Shown: piece by piece, positions 43,860 through 51,287 of the stretch
Numbering within the stretch: position 1 is the stretch's first letter
Layout: each line of letters starts with the position of its first letter
Origin: Flavobacterium sp. CF108
GTDB lineage: Bacteria > Bacteroidota > Bacteroidia > Flavobacteriales > Flavobacteriaceae
Length of the DNA: 64,000 nucleotides
Assembly (NCBI RefSeq): GCF_900129795.1
Contig: NZ_FQWW01000001.1
Location: forward strand, 558,001-622,000
Direction: 5' to 3'
The notes under the pieces: model-generated
What the model was told of the DNA's origin: nothing
Database searches by the model: none
What the model saw: the letters and a program-made list of their open reading frames with translations, nothing else
Program-made: the position numbers and the translations under genes

Positions 43860-45140
43860 TTAGAAAGCTGCTTTCATTTTATCTTTAATCGCATCAAGGC
43901 ATAAGTTATTGATACTTCCCTCATGCGTGTGTTTTGTTTGTTTTGGAGATTTGTATGTTCCAGCTTCTAATTGTTCTGCAACGGCTTTATACGCATCTCT
44001 AAACGGCATTCCATCTACAACCATTTCGTTTAAAGTATCTACGGTAAACAAGTAATCATATTTTTTATCTTCCAAAATATGATCTTTAACCGTAATATCT
44101 TTTATTGAAAATATAGCAATATCCAAGCAAGATTTTAAAGTTTGAATTGCCGGAAACAAACCTTCTTTTAAAAGCTGCAAATCTCTGTGATATCCGCTTG
44201 GAAGATTATTGGTAATTAAAGTGATTTCGTATGGAAGTGCCTGAATTTTATTACATTTTCCTCTGATCAATTCGAAAACATCCGGATTCTTTTTATGAGG
44301 CATAATACTTGAGCCTGTTGTAAGATGCGCCGGTAAACCAATAAAATCAAAGTTTTGGCTCATATACAAACAAACGTCCATTGCAAATTTTGATAACGTT
44401 CCAGCCACGCTTGTCATGGCAAAAGCAACTGTTTTCTCTGCTTTTCCACGGCTCATTTGTGCTGCTACAGCATTGTATTTTAAGGTTTCAAAACCTAATT
44501 CTTTTGTTGTAAATGTTCTGTTTATTGGAAACGAACTTCCGTAACCTGCCGCAGACCCTAACGGATTCTGATCTACAATTTTTGAAGCTGCATTCAACAT
44601 CGTGATATCATCAATTAAACTTTCGGCGTAAGCCGAAAACCACATTCCGAATGATGATGGCATTGCGATTTGTAAATGCGTATAACCTGGCAATAATACA
44701 TTTTGATGTTTTTCTGCTGATTCCATCAACAAATCAAACAATGTTTTTACCTGCTCTTTTATAGCTTTTAATTCGTCTTTTAAATACAAATGAACATCTA
44801 CTAAAACCTGATCGTTACGAGAACGTGCCGTGTGGATTTTCTTTCCTGCATCGCCAAGTTTTACGGTTAGCAGATATTCTATTTTAGAATGTACGTCTTC
44901 AAAACTGTCTTCGATTTCGAAATTTCCAACTACGATATCCGCGATGATTTCGTTTAAGGCATCAACCAAAGAAGTTGTTTCTTCCTGAGTCAATAAACCA
45001 ATCTGCCCCAACATTTTGGCATGTGCGATTGAACCTAAAGCATCATATTTTGCTAAAACTAAATCCAGTTCACGATCGTTTCCTACTGTGAATTGTTCGA
45101 TTTGTTTATCTGTTGGTATTCCTTTTTCCCAAAGTTTCAT
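43860..45140 (-). CDS. argH: Argininosuccinate lyase
   Basis: A 426-aa enzyme of the fumarase/aspartase superfamily that splits argininosuccinate into arginine and fumarate. Signature TTGSSIMPHKKNPD (275-287), with the catalytic loop; HTARSRNDQVLVD (103-115) and PGYTHLQIAMPSSFG (151-165) complete the site. It is the last gene of the arginine cluster, 186 bases past argE, and is followed by a strong terminator. This length (426, versus about 460 in enterobacteria) is usual in Bacteroidetes, whose C-terminal tail is shorter. Confidence 0.95.
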   Translation of the reverse strand: MKLWEKGIPTDKQIEQFTVGNDRELDLVLAKYDALGSIAHAKMLGQIGLLTQEETTSLVDALNEIIADIVVGNFEIEDSFEDVHSKIEYLLTVKLGDAGKKIHTARSRNDQVLVDVHLYLKDELKAIKEQVKTLFDLLMESAEKHQNVLLPGYTHLQIAMPSSFGMWFSAYAESLIDDITMLNAASKIVDQNPLGSAAGYGSSFPINRTFTTKELGFETLKYNAVAAQMSRGKAEKTVAFAMTSVAGTLSKFAMDVCLYMSQNFDFIGLPAHLTTGSSIMPHKKNPDVFELIRGKCNKIQALPYEITLITNNLPSGYHRDLQLLKEGLFPAIQTLKSCLDIAIFSIKDITVKDHILEDKKYDYLFTVDTLNEMVVDGMPFRDAYKAVAEQLEAGTYKSPKQTKHTHEGSINNLCLDAIKDKMKAAF

Positions 45141-45238
45141 AAGATGTATATTTTTTGTTTCACAGAGATACTCAAAGTAAGCCCAGAGATTTACAAAGTT
45201 TCTTTTTTTACGTAATGTTTCTTAATTCCTGAGTGTCC

Positions 45239-45318
45239 TAGCCCCGATAGTAGTGGAAATCCTTTTTCTGGCTTCTTTATCCAGGAAAAGATTGTAACGG
45301 ATAGCGGGATTAGCTCCT
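45239..45318. ncRNA. Structured intergenic element, Flavo-1-like, copy 2
   Basis: Shares TAGCCCCGATAG, ATCCTTTT, AAAAGAT and CGGATAGCGGGA with copy 1 at 36795-36866, but the inner hairpin is TTTTTCTGG/CCAGGAAAA instead. It lies inside the arginine cluster between argE and argH. Strand uncertain. Confidence 0.55.
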
Positions 45319-45326
45319 AAAAAATA

Positions 45327-46397
45327 TTATAATTTAAAGAAATCAGTTAGTATTTTAATGTACAAGTCGACTCCTTCTTCAATTTCATTTACAAAAATAA
45401 ATTCGTCTGCTGAATGCGAACGTAACGTTTCTCCTGGGCCTAATTTCAAAGACTGACAGCTTAAAACTGATTGATCTGAAAGTGTCGGCGAACCATAAGT
45501 TGTTCTTCCTAATGCAATTCCCGCCTGAACTAAACCATGTGAAACTGGAATAGAAGATGCGTTTAAATGCATTGATCTTGGCGTTACTTCGGCATTTACA
45601 TTTGCTTTTACAACTTCCAGAATTTCGGCATTTGTATAACGGTCTGTTACACGAATATCTACAACCAAATCACATTCTGACGGTACAACGTTGTGTTGTT
45701 TTCCTGCACTGATTTGTGTTACGGTCATCTTTACAGGACCTAAAACGTCTGAGATTTTGTCGAATTTATAGTTTTTAAACCATTCCATTACCGGAATTGA
45801 TTTATATATTGAATTATCATCGTTTTGATGGGCAGCGTGGCTCGCGGTTCCTTTTACTTTTACATCAAGAACTAATAAACCTTTTTCTGCAACTGCTAAT
45901 TGCATTAATGTTGGTTCTCCTACAATCGCACAATCTAATTCTGGTAAATGCTGTAAAACGCTGTTTAAACCATTTTTCCCGCTGCTTTCTTCTTCGGCGG
46001 AAGCCACAATTACAATATTGTGCGAAAGATTTTGATTTTCGTAAAAATGAATAAAGGTTGCTAATAATGAAACTAAGCATCCACCTGCGTCATTACTTCC
46101 TAATCCGAATAATTTGCCGTCTTTTTCAATAGATTTAAACGGATCGTTTGTATACGCTTGATTTGGACGTACAGTATCGTGATGTGAGTTTAGTAAAAGT
46201 GTTGGTTTATTTTCGTCGAAATACTTGTTGAAAGCCCACACATTATTATTTTCTCTTTTGAAAGGAATCTCGTTTTGATTGAACCAATTTTCGATTAAAA
46301 GGGCCGTTTGGTCTTCTTCACTTGAAAATGAAGGGGTTTCGATTAGGCTTTTTAATAAACTAATTGCTTCCTGGGTAAGCGTTGCAATATTTTTCAT
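45327..46397 (-). CDS. argE: M20 deacylase, predicted N-acylcitrulline deacylase (ArgE-like)
   Basis: From ATG 46397 the protein is 356 aa; an in-frame start at 46418 adds seven residues. A di-zinc M20-family deacylase, with metal ligands in LLNSHHDTVRPN (about 75-86), the GSNDAGG segment, and the catalytic Glu in SAEEESSGKNGL. Given that the cluster encodes an N-acylornithine carbamoyltransferase, the substrate here should be N-acylcitrulline rather than N-acetylornithine, as in the related Xanthomonas pathway. It lies between argB and argH. Confidence 0.88.
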   Translation of the reverse strand: MKNIATLTQEAISLLKSLIETPSFSSEEDQTALLIENWFNQNEIPFKRENNNVWAFNKYFDENKPTLLLNSHHDTVRPNQAYTNDPFKSIEKDGKLFGLGSNDAGGCLVSLLATFIHFYENQNLSHNIVIVASAEEESSGKNGLNSVLQHLPELDCAIVGEPTLMQLAVAEKGLLVLDVKVKGTASHAAHQNDDNSIYKSIPVMEWFKNYKFDKISDVLGPVKMTVTQISAGKQHNVVPSECDLVVDIRVTDRYTNAEILEVVKANVNAEVTPRSMHLNASSIPVSHGLVQAGIALGRTTYGSPTLSDQSVLSCQSLKLGPGETLRSHSADEFIFVNEIEEGVDLYIKILTDFFKL

Positions 46398-46522
46398 AGT
46401 TATGTAGGTTCTTGCCACGAAGGCTCAAAGTCACAAAGTTTTTATTAAATCTGTGACATTTTTAATTTGCGCAAATTTCTTAAATTAATATTTAAAATGC
46501 TTTGCGCAGTTGTATTTTTTTT

Positions 46523-46599
46523 GCCACGAATTACACTAATTTTCACTAATTTTTTATTTCGATGAATTATAATTCGTGGAAATTAGTGTAATTCGTGGC
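46523..46599. repeat. CCACGAATT inverted repeat, single layer
   Basis: GCCACGAATTACACTAATTT from 46523 and its near complement ending at 46599 flank a short AT-rich centre. It is the inner layer of 10494-10672 and 41401-41546 alone, placed between argE and argB. Confidence 0.7.
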
Positions 46600-46606
46600 A
46601 CCCTTT

Positions 46607-47380
46607 TTATAACGTAATTGTTGTATGTAAAACGTCTGGATTTTGAAGCATCTTATGATGCCCAATTTTGATTTTCTGTACACCTCTTGATAAACTGTTG
46701 AAGCAATTGTCCAGTTTTGGAATCATTCCGGAATGGATTACTTTTTCTTCTTTTAGTTTATTGTATAGTGTTTCGTTGATTTGGGTTATTACAGATGAAT
46801 CGTCTTCTGAATCTTGTAAAACACCTTGTTTTTCAAAACAATATGTCAGTGTAACATCAAAAACTTCTGATAATGCAATTGATAATTCACTTGCAATGGT
46901 GTCTGCATTTGTGTTTAATAATTGTCCGTTTTTGTCGTGTGTAATCGCACAGAAAACAGGAACAACTCCAGTTTCTAATAAAGTTGCCAGTAATTTTGTA
47001 TTGACTTGTTTTACATCGCCTACAAATCCGTAATCAATTGTTGGGTGATTTCTTTTTACTGATTGGATCAAATTCCCGTCAGCTCCCGAAAAACCAATTG
47101 CATTATTGTCTTTTGCCTGCAATTGCGCTACAATATGTTTGTTGATTTGTCCGGCGTAAATCATTACTACAACATCAAGCATTGGAGCATCTGTAATTCG
47201 GCGTCCGTCAATCATCTGCGGAACCAAACCAATACTCTGCGCCATCTTTGTAGCCGATTTTCCACCGCCGTGAACTAAAACTTTATAGCCTTCAATTTTA
47301 GAAAAATCGATTAAGAATTGTTCTAACTCTGCTGGATTGTCGATGATGTTTCCACCTATTTTTATTACTGATACGTTCAT
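46607..47380 (-). CDS. argB: Acetylglutamate (N-acylglutamate) kinase
   Basis: From ATG 47380 the protein is 257 aa, beginning MNVSVIKIGGNIIDNP; an upstream TTG at 47389 adds three residues and is less convincing. Amino-acid kinase fold: KIGGNII (Gly-rich ATP loop), VHGGGKSATKMAQ (substrate loop), and NTNADTIASELSIALS. It phosphorylates the gamma-carboxyl of N-acylglutamate. In organisms with the N-succinyl route the natural substrate may be the succinyl derivative. Between argF' and argE. Confidence 0.92.
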   Translation of the reverse strand: MNVSVIKIGGNIIDNPAELEQFLIDFSKIEGYKVLVHGGGKSATKMAQSIGLVPQMIDGRRITDAPMLDVVVMIYAGQINKHIVAQLQAKDNNAIGFSGADGNLIQSVKRNHPTIDYGFVGDVKQVNTKLLATLLETGVVPVFCAITHDKNGQLLNTNADTIASELSIALSEVFDVTLTYCFEKQGVLQDSEDDSSVITQINETLYNKLKEEKVIHSGMIPKLDNCFNSLSRGVQKIKIGHHKMLQNPDVLHTTITL

Positions 47381-47387
47381 TTCTTTC

Positions 47388-47480
47388 AAGGTTCAAAGGG
47401 TCAGAGGTACAGAGGGACAAAGGTATTTGTTACGGCTTTTAAAACCTTTGAACCTTTGTCTCTCTGAACCTTTGAACCTT
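47388..47480. repeat. AAGGTTCAAAGG inverted repeat
   Basis: AAGGTTCAAAGG at 47388-47399 is the exact complement of CCTTTGAACCTT at 47469-47480; CAGAGG and ACAAAGG elements between also face each other. It fills the argF'-argB gap. Confidence 0.65.
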
Positions 47481-47483
47481 AAT

Positions 47484-48431
47484 TTACAATTTCTTCAAAA
47501 TCTTCTGTAAAACTAATTGTGCAGAATACGTTCTGTTATTCGCTTGTTCGATTACGATTGAATTTTCTCCGTCTAGAACTTCGTCGCTTACAATTACGTT
47601 ACGACGAACTGGAAGACAGTGCATGAATTTTCCGTTGTTGGTTAAAGCCATTTTTTCGGCTGTAACAGTCCAGTTTGGATCGCTGTTAGTTACTTTTCCG
47701 TAATCATTGAAGTTGCTCCAGTTTTTTACGTAAACGAAATCAGCATTTTCGAAAGCTTTGTTTTGGTCGTATTCGATTTTGCTATCTTTTGTAATTTCCG
47801 GGCTTAGTTCGTAACCTTCTGGATGCGTGATTACAAAATCCATATCTTTTTGCATTTGCATCATTTCTACAAATGAATTTGCAACTGCCTGAGGCAAAGC
47901 TTTTGGATGCGGCGCCCATGAAAGTACTACTTTTGGTTTGTGTTTCGTTTTATGCTCTTCCATTGTAATGGCGTCTGCTAAAGACTGCATTGGGTGACGA
48001 ACAGCACTCTCCATATTTACAATTGGCACTGTAGCGTATTTCAGAAATCCTGAAATTACAGTTTCCTGATAATCTTTTTCTTTGTCTACCAAACCTGCAA
48101 AGGCACGGATTGCGATGATGTCACAATATTGTGAAACTACTTCTGCAGCTTCTTTAATATGTTCTGAAGCACCAGAATTCATTACTGCTCCATCTTCGAA
48201 TTCTAATGTCCATCCTTCGTTGGTAAAATTCATTACCATAACGTTCATTCCTAAATTTAAAGCCGCTTTTTGTGTACTCAAACGCGTTCTTAAACTTGGG
48301 TTGAAGAATAACATTCCTAAGGTTTTGTTTTTACCTAATTTTTTATTTTTAAGCGGATCTTTTTTAATCTTGATCGCACTTTTTACCCATTTTGATAATG
48401 AGTCGATATCTTTTATTGAAATATAATTCAT
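47484..48431 (-). CDS. argF': N-acylornithine carbamoyltransferase (SOTCase/AOTCase type)
   Basis: A 315-aa transcarbamylase. The carbamoyl-phosphate loop is FFNPSLRTRLSTQ (42-54) in place of the FxxxSTRT motif of ordinary ornithine carbamoyltransferase. AVRHPMQSLAD, SWAPHPKALPQAV and HCLPVRRN follow, all as in the N-acyl type. Residue 89 (context GASEH) aligns, by my reading, with the residue that determines acetyl versus succinyl preference (Glu92 in Xanthomonas, Pro90 in Bacteroides fragilis); here it is Ser. It makes N-acylcitrulline from N-acylornithine and carbamoyl phosphate. Confidence 0.93.
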   Translation of the reverse strand: MNYISIKDIDSLSKWVKSAIKIKKDPLKNKKLGKNKTLGMLFFNPSLRTRLSTQKAALNLGMNVMVMNFTNEGWTLEFEDGAVMNSGASEHIKEAAEVVSQYCDIIAIRAFAGLVDKEKDYQETVISGFLKYATVPIVNMESAVRHPMQSLADAITMEEHKTKHKPKVVLSWAPHPKALPQAVANSFVEMMQMQKDMDFVITHPEGYELSPEITKDSKIEYDQNKAFENADFVYVKNWSNFNDYGKVTNSDPNWTVTAEKMALTNNGKFMHCLPVRRNVIVSDEVLDGENSIVIEQANNRTYSAQLVLQKILKKL

Positions 48432-48463
48432 CTTTTTGTTTTCTTATTAGTTTCTAAAAATTT

Positions 48464-48517
48464 AAACGCGGATTTTACTGATTCGCTATCGCGAAGACGC
48501 AGATTAACGCGGATTCT
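48464..48517. repeat. ACRCGGAT-family repeat, arm downstream of the GxxExxY gene
   Basis: Contains ACGCGGAT, TGATTCGCTATCGCGAAGAC and TTAACGCGGATT, and is inverted relative to 48961-49015, with roughly 85-90% match over about 52 nt by eye. Confidence 0.75.
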
Positions 48518-48519
48518 TT

Positions 48520-48909
48520 TTATATTCTTATTTTTCTACTATTCTCAAATACTTTTCGTCTAAATTCTGGTTTTGTTCCAAAATTTAAAAGTAAACCTAC
48601 TTCACAGTTTGTCCCTTTTAAATAATTCAAAATTTGATTTTCAAACTCGATTACAATACAATTAGCTGCTTTTAGCTCTAAAATAATTAAATCTTCAACT
48701 ACTAAATCTGCATAATATTCTCCAACTTCAATACCTTTATAATAAACTTTAATTTTTTTCTGAGCTTCAACATACAAACCTTTATTTTTCAATTCCAAAT
48801 ACAAGGAATTTTGATAAACTCTTTCTAAAAATCCATGTCCTAATTCATTATATACTTCATAAAAAGTTTTAATAATGACTTCAGTTAACTCTCGATGTAA
48901 TAATTCCAT
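48520..48909 (-). CDS. GxxExxY family PD-(D/E)XK-like protein
   Basis: A 129-aa protein of the GxxExxY family. The naming motif is GFLERVY (26-32). Candidate nuclease residues are E29, D68, E78 and K80 (ILELK), and Q92xxxY96 (NQILNYL), a RecB-like PD-(D/E)XK layout. Enzymatic activity is not established for the family as far as I know. The gene interrupts the arginine operon between proB and argF' and is flanked on both sides by inverted ~52-nt repeats, so it looks like cargo or the driver of a small mobile unit. See also the gene-less repeats at 22599-22740. Confidence 0.82.
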   Translation of the reverse strand: MELLHRELTEVIIKTFYEVYNELGHGFLERVYQNSLYLELKNKGLYVEAQKKIKVYYKGIEVGEYYADLVVEDLIILELKAANCIVIEFENQILNYLKGTNCEVGLLLNFGTKPEFRRKVFENSRKIRI

Positions 48910-48960
48910 AAAAAATAAATCTGAATGAAATATACTACATAAAATTAAAATTCAAAGATA

Positions 48961-49015
48961 AAATCCGATTTAATCCGCGTCTTCGCGATAGCGAATCCGT
49001 TTCATCCGCGTTCAA
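48961..49015. repeat. ACRCGGAT-family repeat, arm upstream of the GxxExxY gene
   Basis: Complement of 48464-48517. It contains CGCGGATTAAATCGG-type and TTCGCGATAGCGAATCC segments and stops 2-3 bases before the proB stop codon (49018-49020). Confidence 0.75.
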
Positions 49016-49017
49016 TA

Positions 49018-49779
49018 TCACACAATCTTAGTAAAAGGAATTTCGTCCTTTAATGCCTTTAAAATAAAATTATCATTTAATCCGTTGACGATCCAAGTTT
49101 CGATATTCGCCGCTTTTGCGATTCCGGCTGCTTCTATTTTGGACTGCATTCCTCCTGTTCCGTGTGATGATTTTGATTCGCCGATTTCTTTTTCTAATGA
49201 CTTCAAATCATTAACTAATTTAATCGTTTCCGGAATTTCATCGTGAATTGAATCTTTCGTATAAATCCCGTTTGTATTGGTGGCAATTATCAGAATATCA
49301 ACATTTAAAAGAACTGCTGTCAACGCCGCTAATTTGTCATTATCTCCAAACCGGATCTCATCTGTGGCAACGGTATCATTTTCATTGATAATGGGAATGT
49401 AATTGTTTTTAACCAATACATTAATCGTATTTACAATGTTCTTTTTGGTCTGCTCTTTTTCGAAATCAGAATAAGAAAGTAAACACTGTGAAGTATTTAA
49501 TCCTAAATCCTTAAAATTTTCATTGTAAATCCGCATTAAATGTGGCTGTCCGATTGAAGCCAAAGCCTGCTTTACAAAAACATCTTTATCCTGATTGTCC
49601 AGTTTTACAAACTGTTTTGCCGCCGCAATTGCTCCAGAACTTACTATAATAAATTCATATTCGTCGTTTAAAGCCGCAATCTGTATTCCGAGATCTTCAA
49701 TCTTTCCCCGCGAAATGTGATTGGTTTCTTTGGTTAAAGTATTACTTCCTATTTTTAATAAAATCCGTTTTTTTGCCAT
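49018..49779 (-). CDS. proB: Glutamate 5-kinase, short form
   Basis: From ATG 49779 the protein is 253 aa (MAKKRILLKIGSNTLTKE). An in-frame GTG at 49797 lies within a CCACGAA repeat and is less likely. The amino-acid kinase domain is complete (KIGSNTL; VSSGAIAAAKQ; INENDTVATDEIRFGDNDKLAALTA; GTGGMQSKIEAA), but the C-terminal PUA domain of the ~367-aa E. coli enzyme is missing. It makes glutamyl-5-phosphate, the first step of proline synthesis, and sits beside proA. Confidence 0.93.
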   Translation of the reverse strand: MAKKRILLKIGSNTLTKETNHISRGKIEDLGIQIAALNDEYEFIIVSSGAIAAAKQFVKLDNQDKDVFVKQALASIGQPHLMRIYNENFKDLGLNTSQCLLSYSDFEKEQTKKNIVNTINVLVKNNYIPIINENDTVATDEIRFGDNDKLAALTAVLLNVDILIIATNTNGIYTKDSIHDEIPETIKLVNDLKSLEKEIGESKSSHGTGGMQSKIEAAGIAKAANIETWIVNGLNDNFILKALKDEIPFTKIV

Positions 49780-49790
49780 GTCTTTTGTTT

Positions 49791-49850
49791 TTGCCACGAA
49801 GGCGCTAAGGCACTAAGTTTTTTTTTTAACGCAAAGGGCGCAAGGTTTTT
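49791..49850. repeat. CCACGAAGGCGC repeat fragment
   Basis: TTGCCACGAAGGCGCTAAGG followed by CACTAAG and AACGCAAAGGGCGCAAGG. Related half copies lie near 28375-28403 and 46412-46440. The rest of the gap to proA carries AATCTAAAATC-type AT repeats and no gene. Confidence 0.5.
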
Positions 49851-49990
49851 TTATATTGTTTGTGTTTGCAAACGGTAAGTTCGCAAAGCTTTGTCTATAT
49901 TAAATTCCAATAAATAAATTCCAAATTCCAATAATATGAAATCAAAAATCGTTAATCATCAATCTAAAATCTGAACTCTAAAATCTAAAA

Positions 49991-51184
49991 TTATCGTATC
50001 TGTCCTTCTCCATAAACGTACCATTTGTTCGTTACCAAATGTTGTAAACCAATTGGTCCTCTTTGATGCAATTTATCAGTGCTTATCGCTAATTCTCCAC
50101 CAAGACCGAATTGTCCGCCGTCTGTAAAACGAGTTGAGGCATTTTGGTAAACTGCTGCAGCATCTATGGCTTCCATAAATTGCTGTGCGGCTTCGTTATC
50201 TCTTGAAATGATTGCTGCAGAATGTCCGCCGCAATATTTATTAATCATTTCGATTGCATTTTCCTCAGAATCAATTGTTCCAATTACGATTTTATAATCT
50301 AAAAATTCTTCGTACCAAATATCTTCGTTTTGAAGTGTTTTGGTGTTTTCGAAATTTTCTAATGATTTATCTACAATAACTTCCACTTTTGCTTCTATTA
50401 AAGCTTCAATAAGCATTGCAGTAAAACCTTCAAAGTTTGGCAATTTGGAATCGATTAAAACTTTATCTAAAGCATTACAGGCCGAAATTTTAGCTGTTTT
50501 AGCATTTAAAATTACTTTTAAAGCCAAATCTGTATCTGCTTTTTCATGAACGTAAACAAAATTATTTCCGCGTCCGCTTACAATTACTGGACAAGTTGCG
50601 TGTGCTTTTACAAACTCAATTAGCTTTTCTCCGCCCCTTGGAACTATTAAATCAACTTTTTGAGTTGGTTTTTCTAAAAATGCCTGAGTTTCTGTTCTGT
50701 TGTAATTCAGATATTCCACCCAGTCTTTTGAAACTCCGTTTTCCTCTAAAGCTTTATGCCAAAGACTTACGATTTTCAAATTTGATTTTAGAGATTCTTT
50801 TCCTCCTTTTAATAAAATCTTATTTCCGGATTTAAAGGCAATTCCACCCGCTTCGATTGTAACATCCGGACGAGATTCATAAATGATTAAAATTGTTCCG
50901 AAAGCAGCGGTTTTATTTATTACTTTAATTCCATTATCATGAGTAAAATGAAAACGCTCAACGCCAACAGGGTCTTCCTGAGAAGCTAATTGGTTTAATG
51001 ATAAAATCATTTCGTCGACTTTTTTATCATCTACTTTTAAGCGTTCTTCCATCGCTAAATCTGAGCCGTCGTAATCAGCAAGATCTTCCTGATTCGTCAA
51101 GATAATCTGACTCCGCTCCTGCTCGACCAGCTTTGCCATAGATCGCAAAACGAGATTGCGTTTTTCAATTGATAATGGATTCAT
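49991..51184 (-). CDS. proA: Glutamate-5-semialdehyde dehydrogenase
   Basis: A 397-aa NADP-dependent dehydrogenase that reduces glutamyl-5-phosphate in proline synthesis. Family marks: YESRPDVTIEAGGIAFKSGN (about 105-124), LIVPRGGEKLI (about 179-189), the catalytic Cys in TAKISACNALDKVLI (about 232-246), and C-terminal FGLGGELAISTDKLHQRGPIGL. Between argD and proB in the arginine/proline cluster; a perfect hairpin lies just upstream, at 51243-51275. Confidence 0.95.
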   Translation of the reverse strand: MNPLSIEKRNLVLRSMAKLVEQERSQIILTNQEDLADYDGSDLAMEERLKVDDKKVDEMILSLNQLASQEDPVGVERFHFTHDNGIKVINKTAAFGTILIIYESRPDVTIEAGGIAFKSGNKILLKGGKESLKSNLKIVSLWHKALEENGVSKDWVEYLNYNRTETQAFLEKPTQKVDLIVPRGGEKLIEFVKAHATCPVIVSGRGNNFVYVHEKADTDLALKVILNAKTAKISACNALDKVLIDSKLPNFEGFTAMLIEALIEAKVEVIVDKSLENFENTKTLQNEDIWYEEFLDYKIVIGTIDSEENAIEMINKYCGGHSAAIISRDNEAAQQFMEAIDAAAVYQNASTRFTDGGQFGLGGELAISTDKLHQRGPIGLQHLVTNKWYVYGEGQIR

Positions 51185-51242
51185 AATTTCTAGTTGGTTG
51201 GTTGGTTGTTTTTTGGTTGTTTCTTTTAGGAAACTTTATTTT

Positions 51243-51275
51243 AAACCTGACGGGTTTTAAAAACCCGTCAGGTTT
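51243..51275. repeat. Perfect 15-bp inverted repeat between argD and proA
   Basis: AAACCTGACGGGTTT (51243-51257) and AAACCCGTCAGGTTT (51261-51275) flank a 3-nt loop. On the minus strand A-rich, not T-rich, sequence follows, so it is not a simple terminator. Confidence 0.75.
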
Positions 51276-51287
51276 ACGTAACGAGAA

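Noticed and set aside
48464..49016. Classical insertion sequence or toxin-antitoxin module
   Set aside because: No transposase, no obvious target-site duplication that I could confirm, and only one gene inside; I therefore describe it as a possible small nuclease-linked element only.
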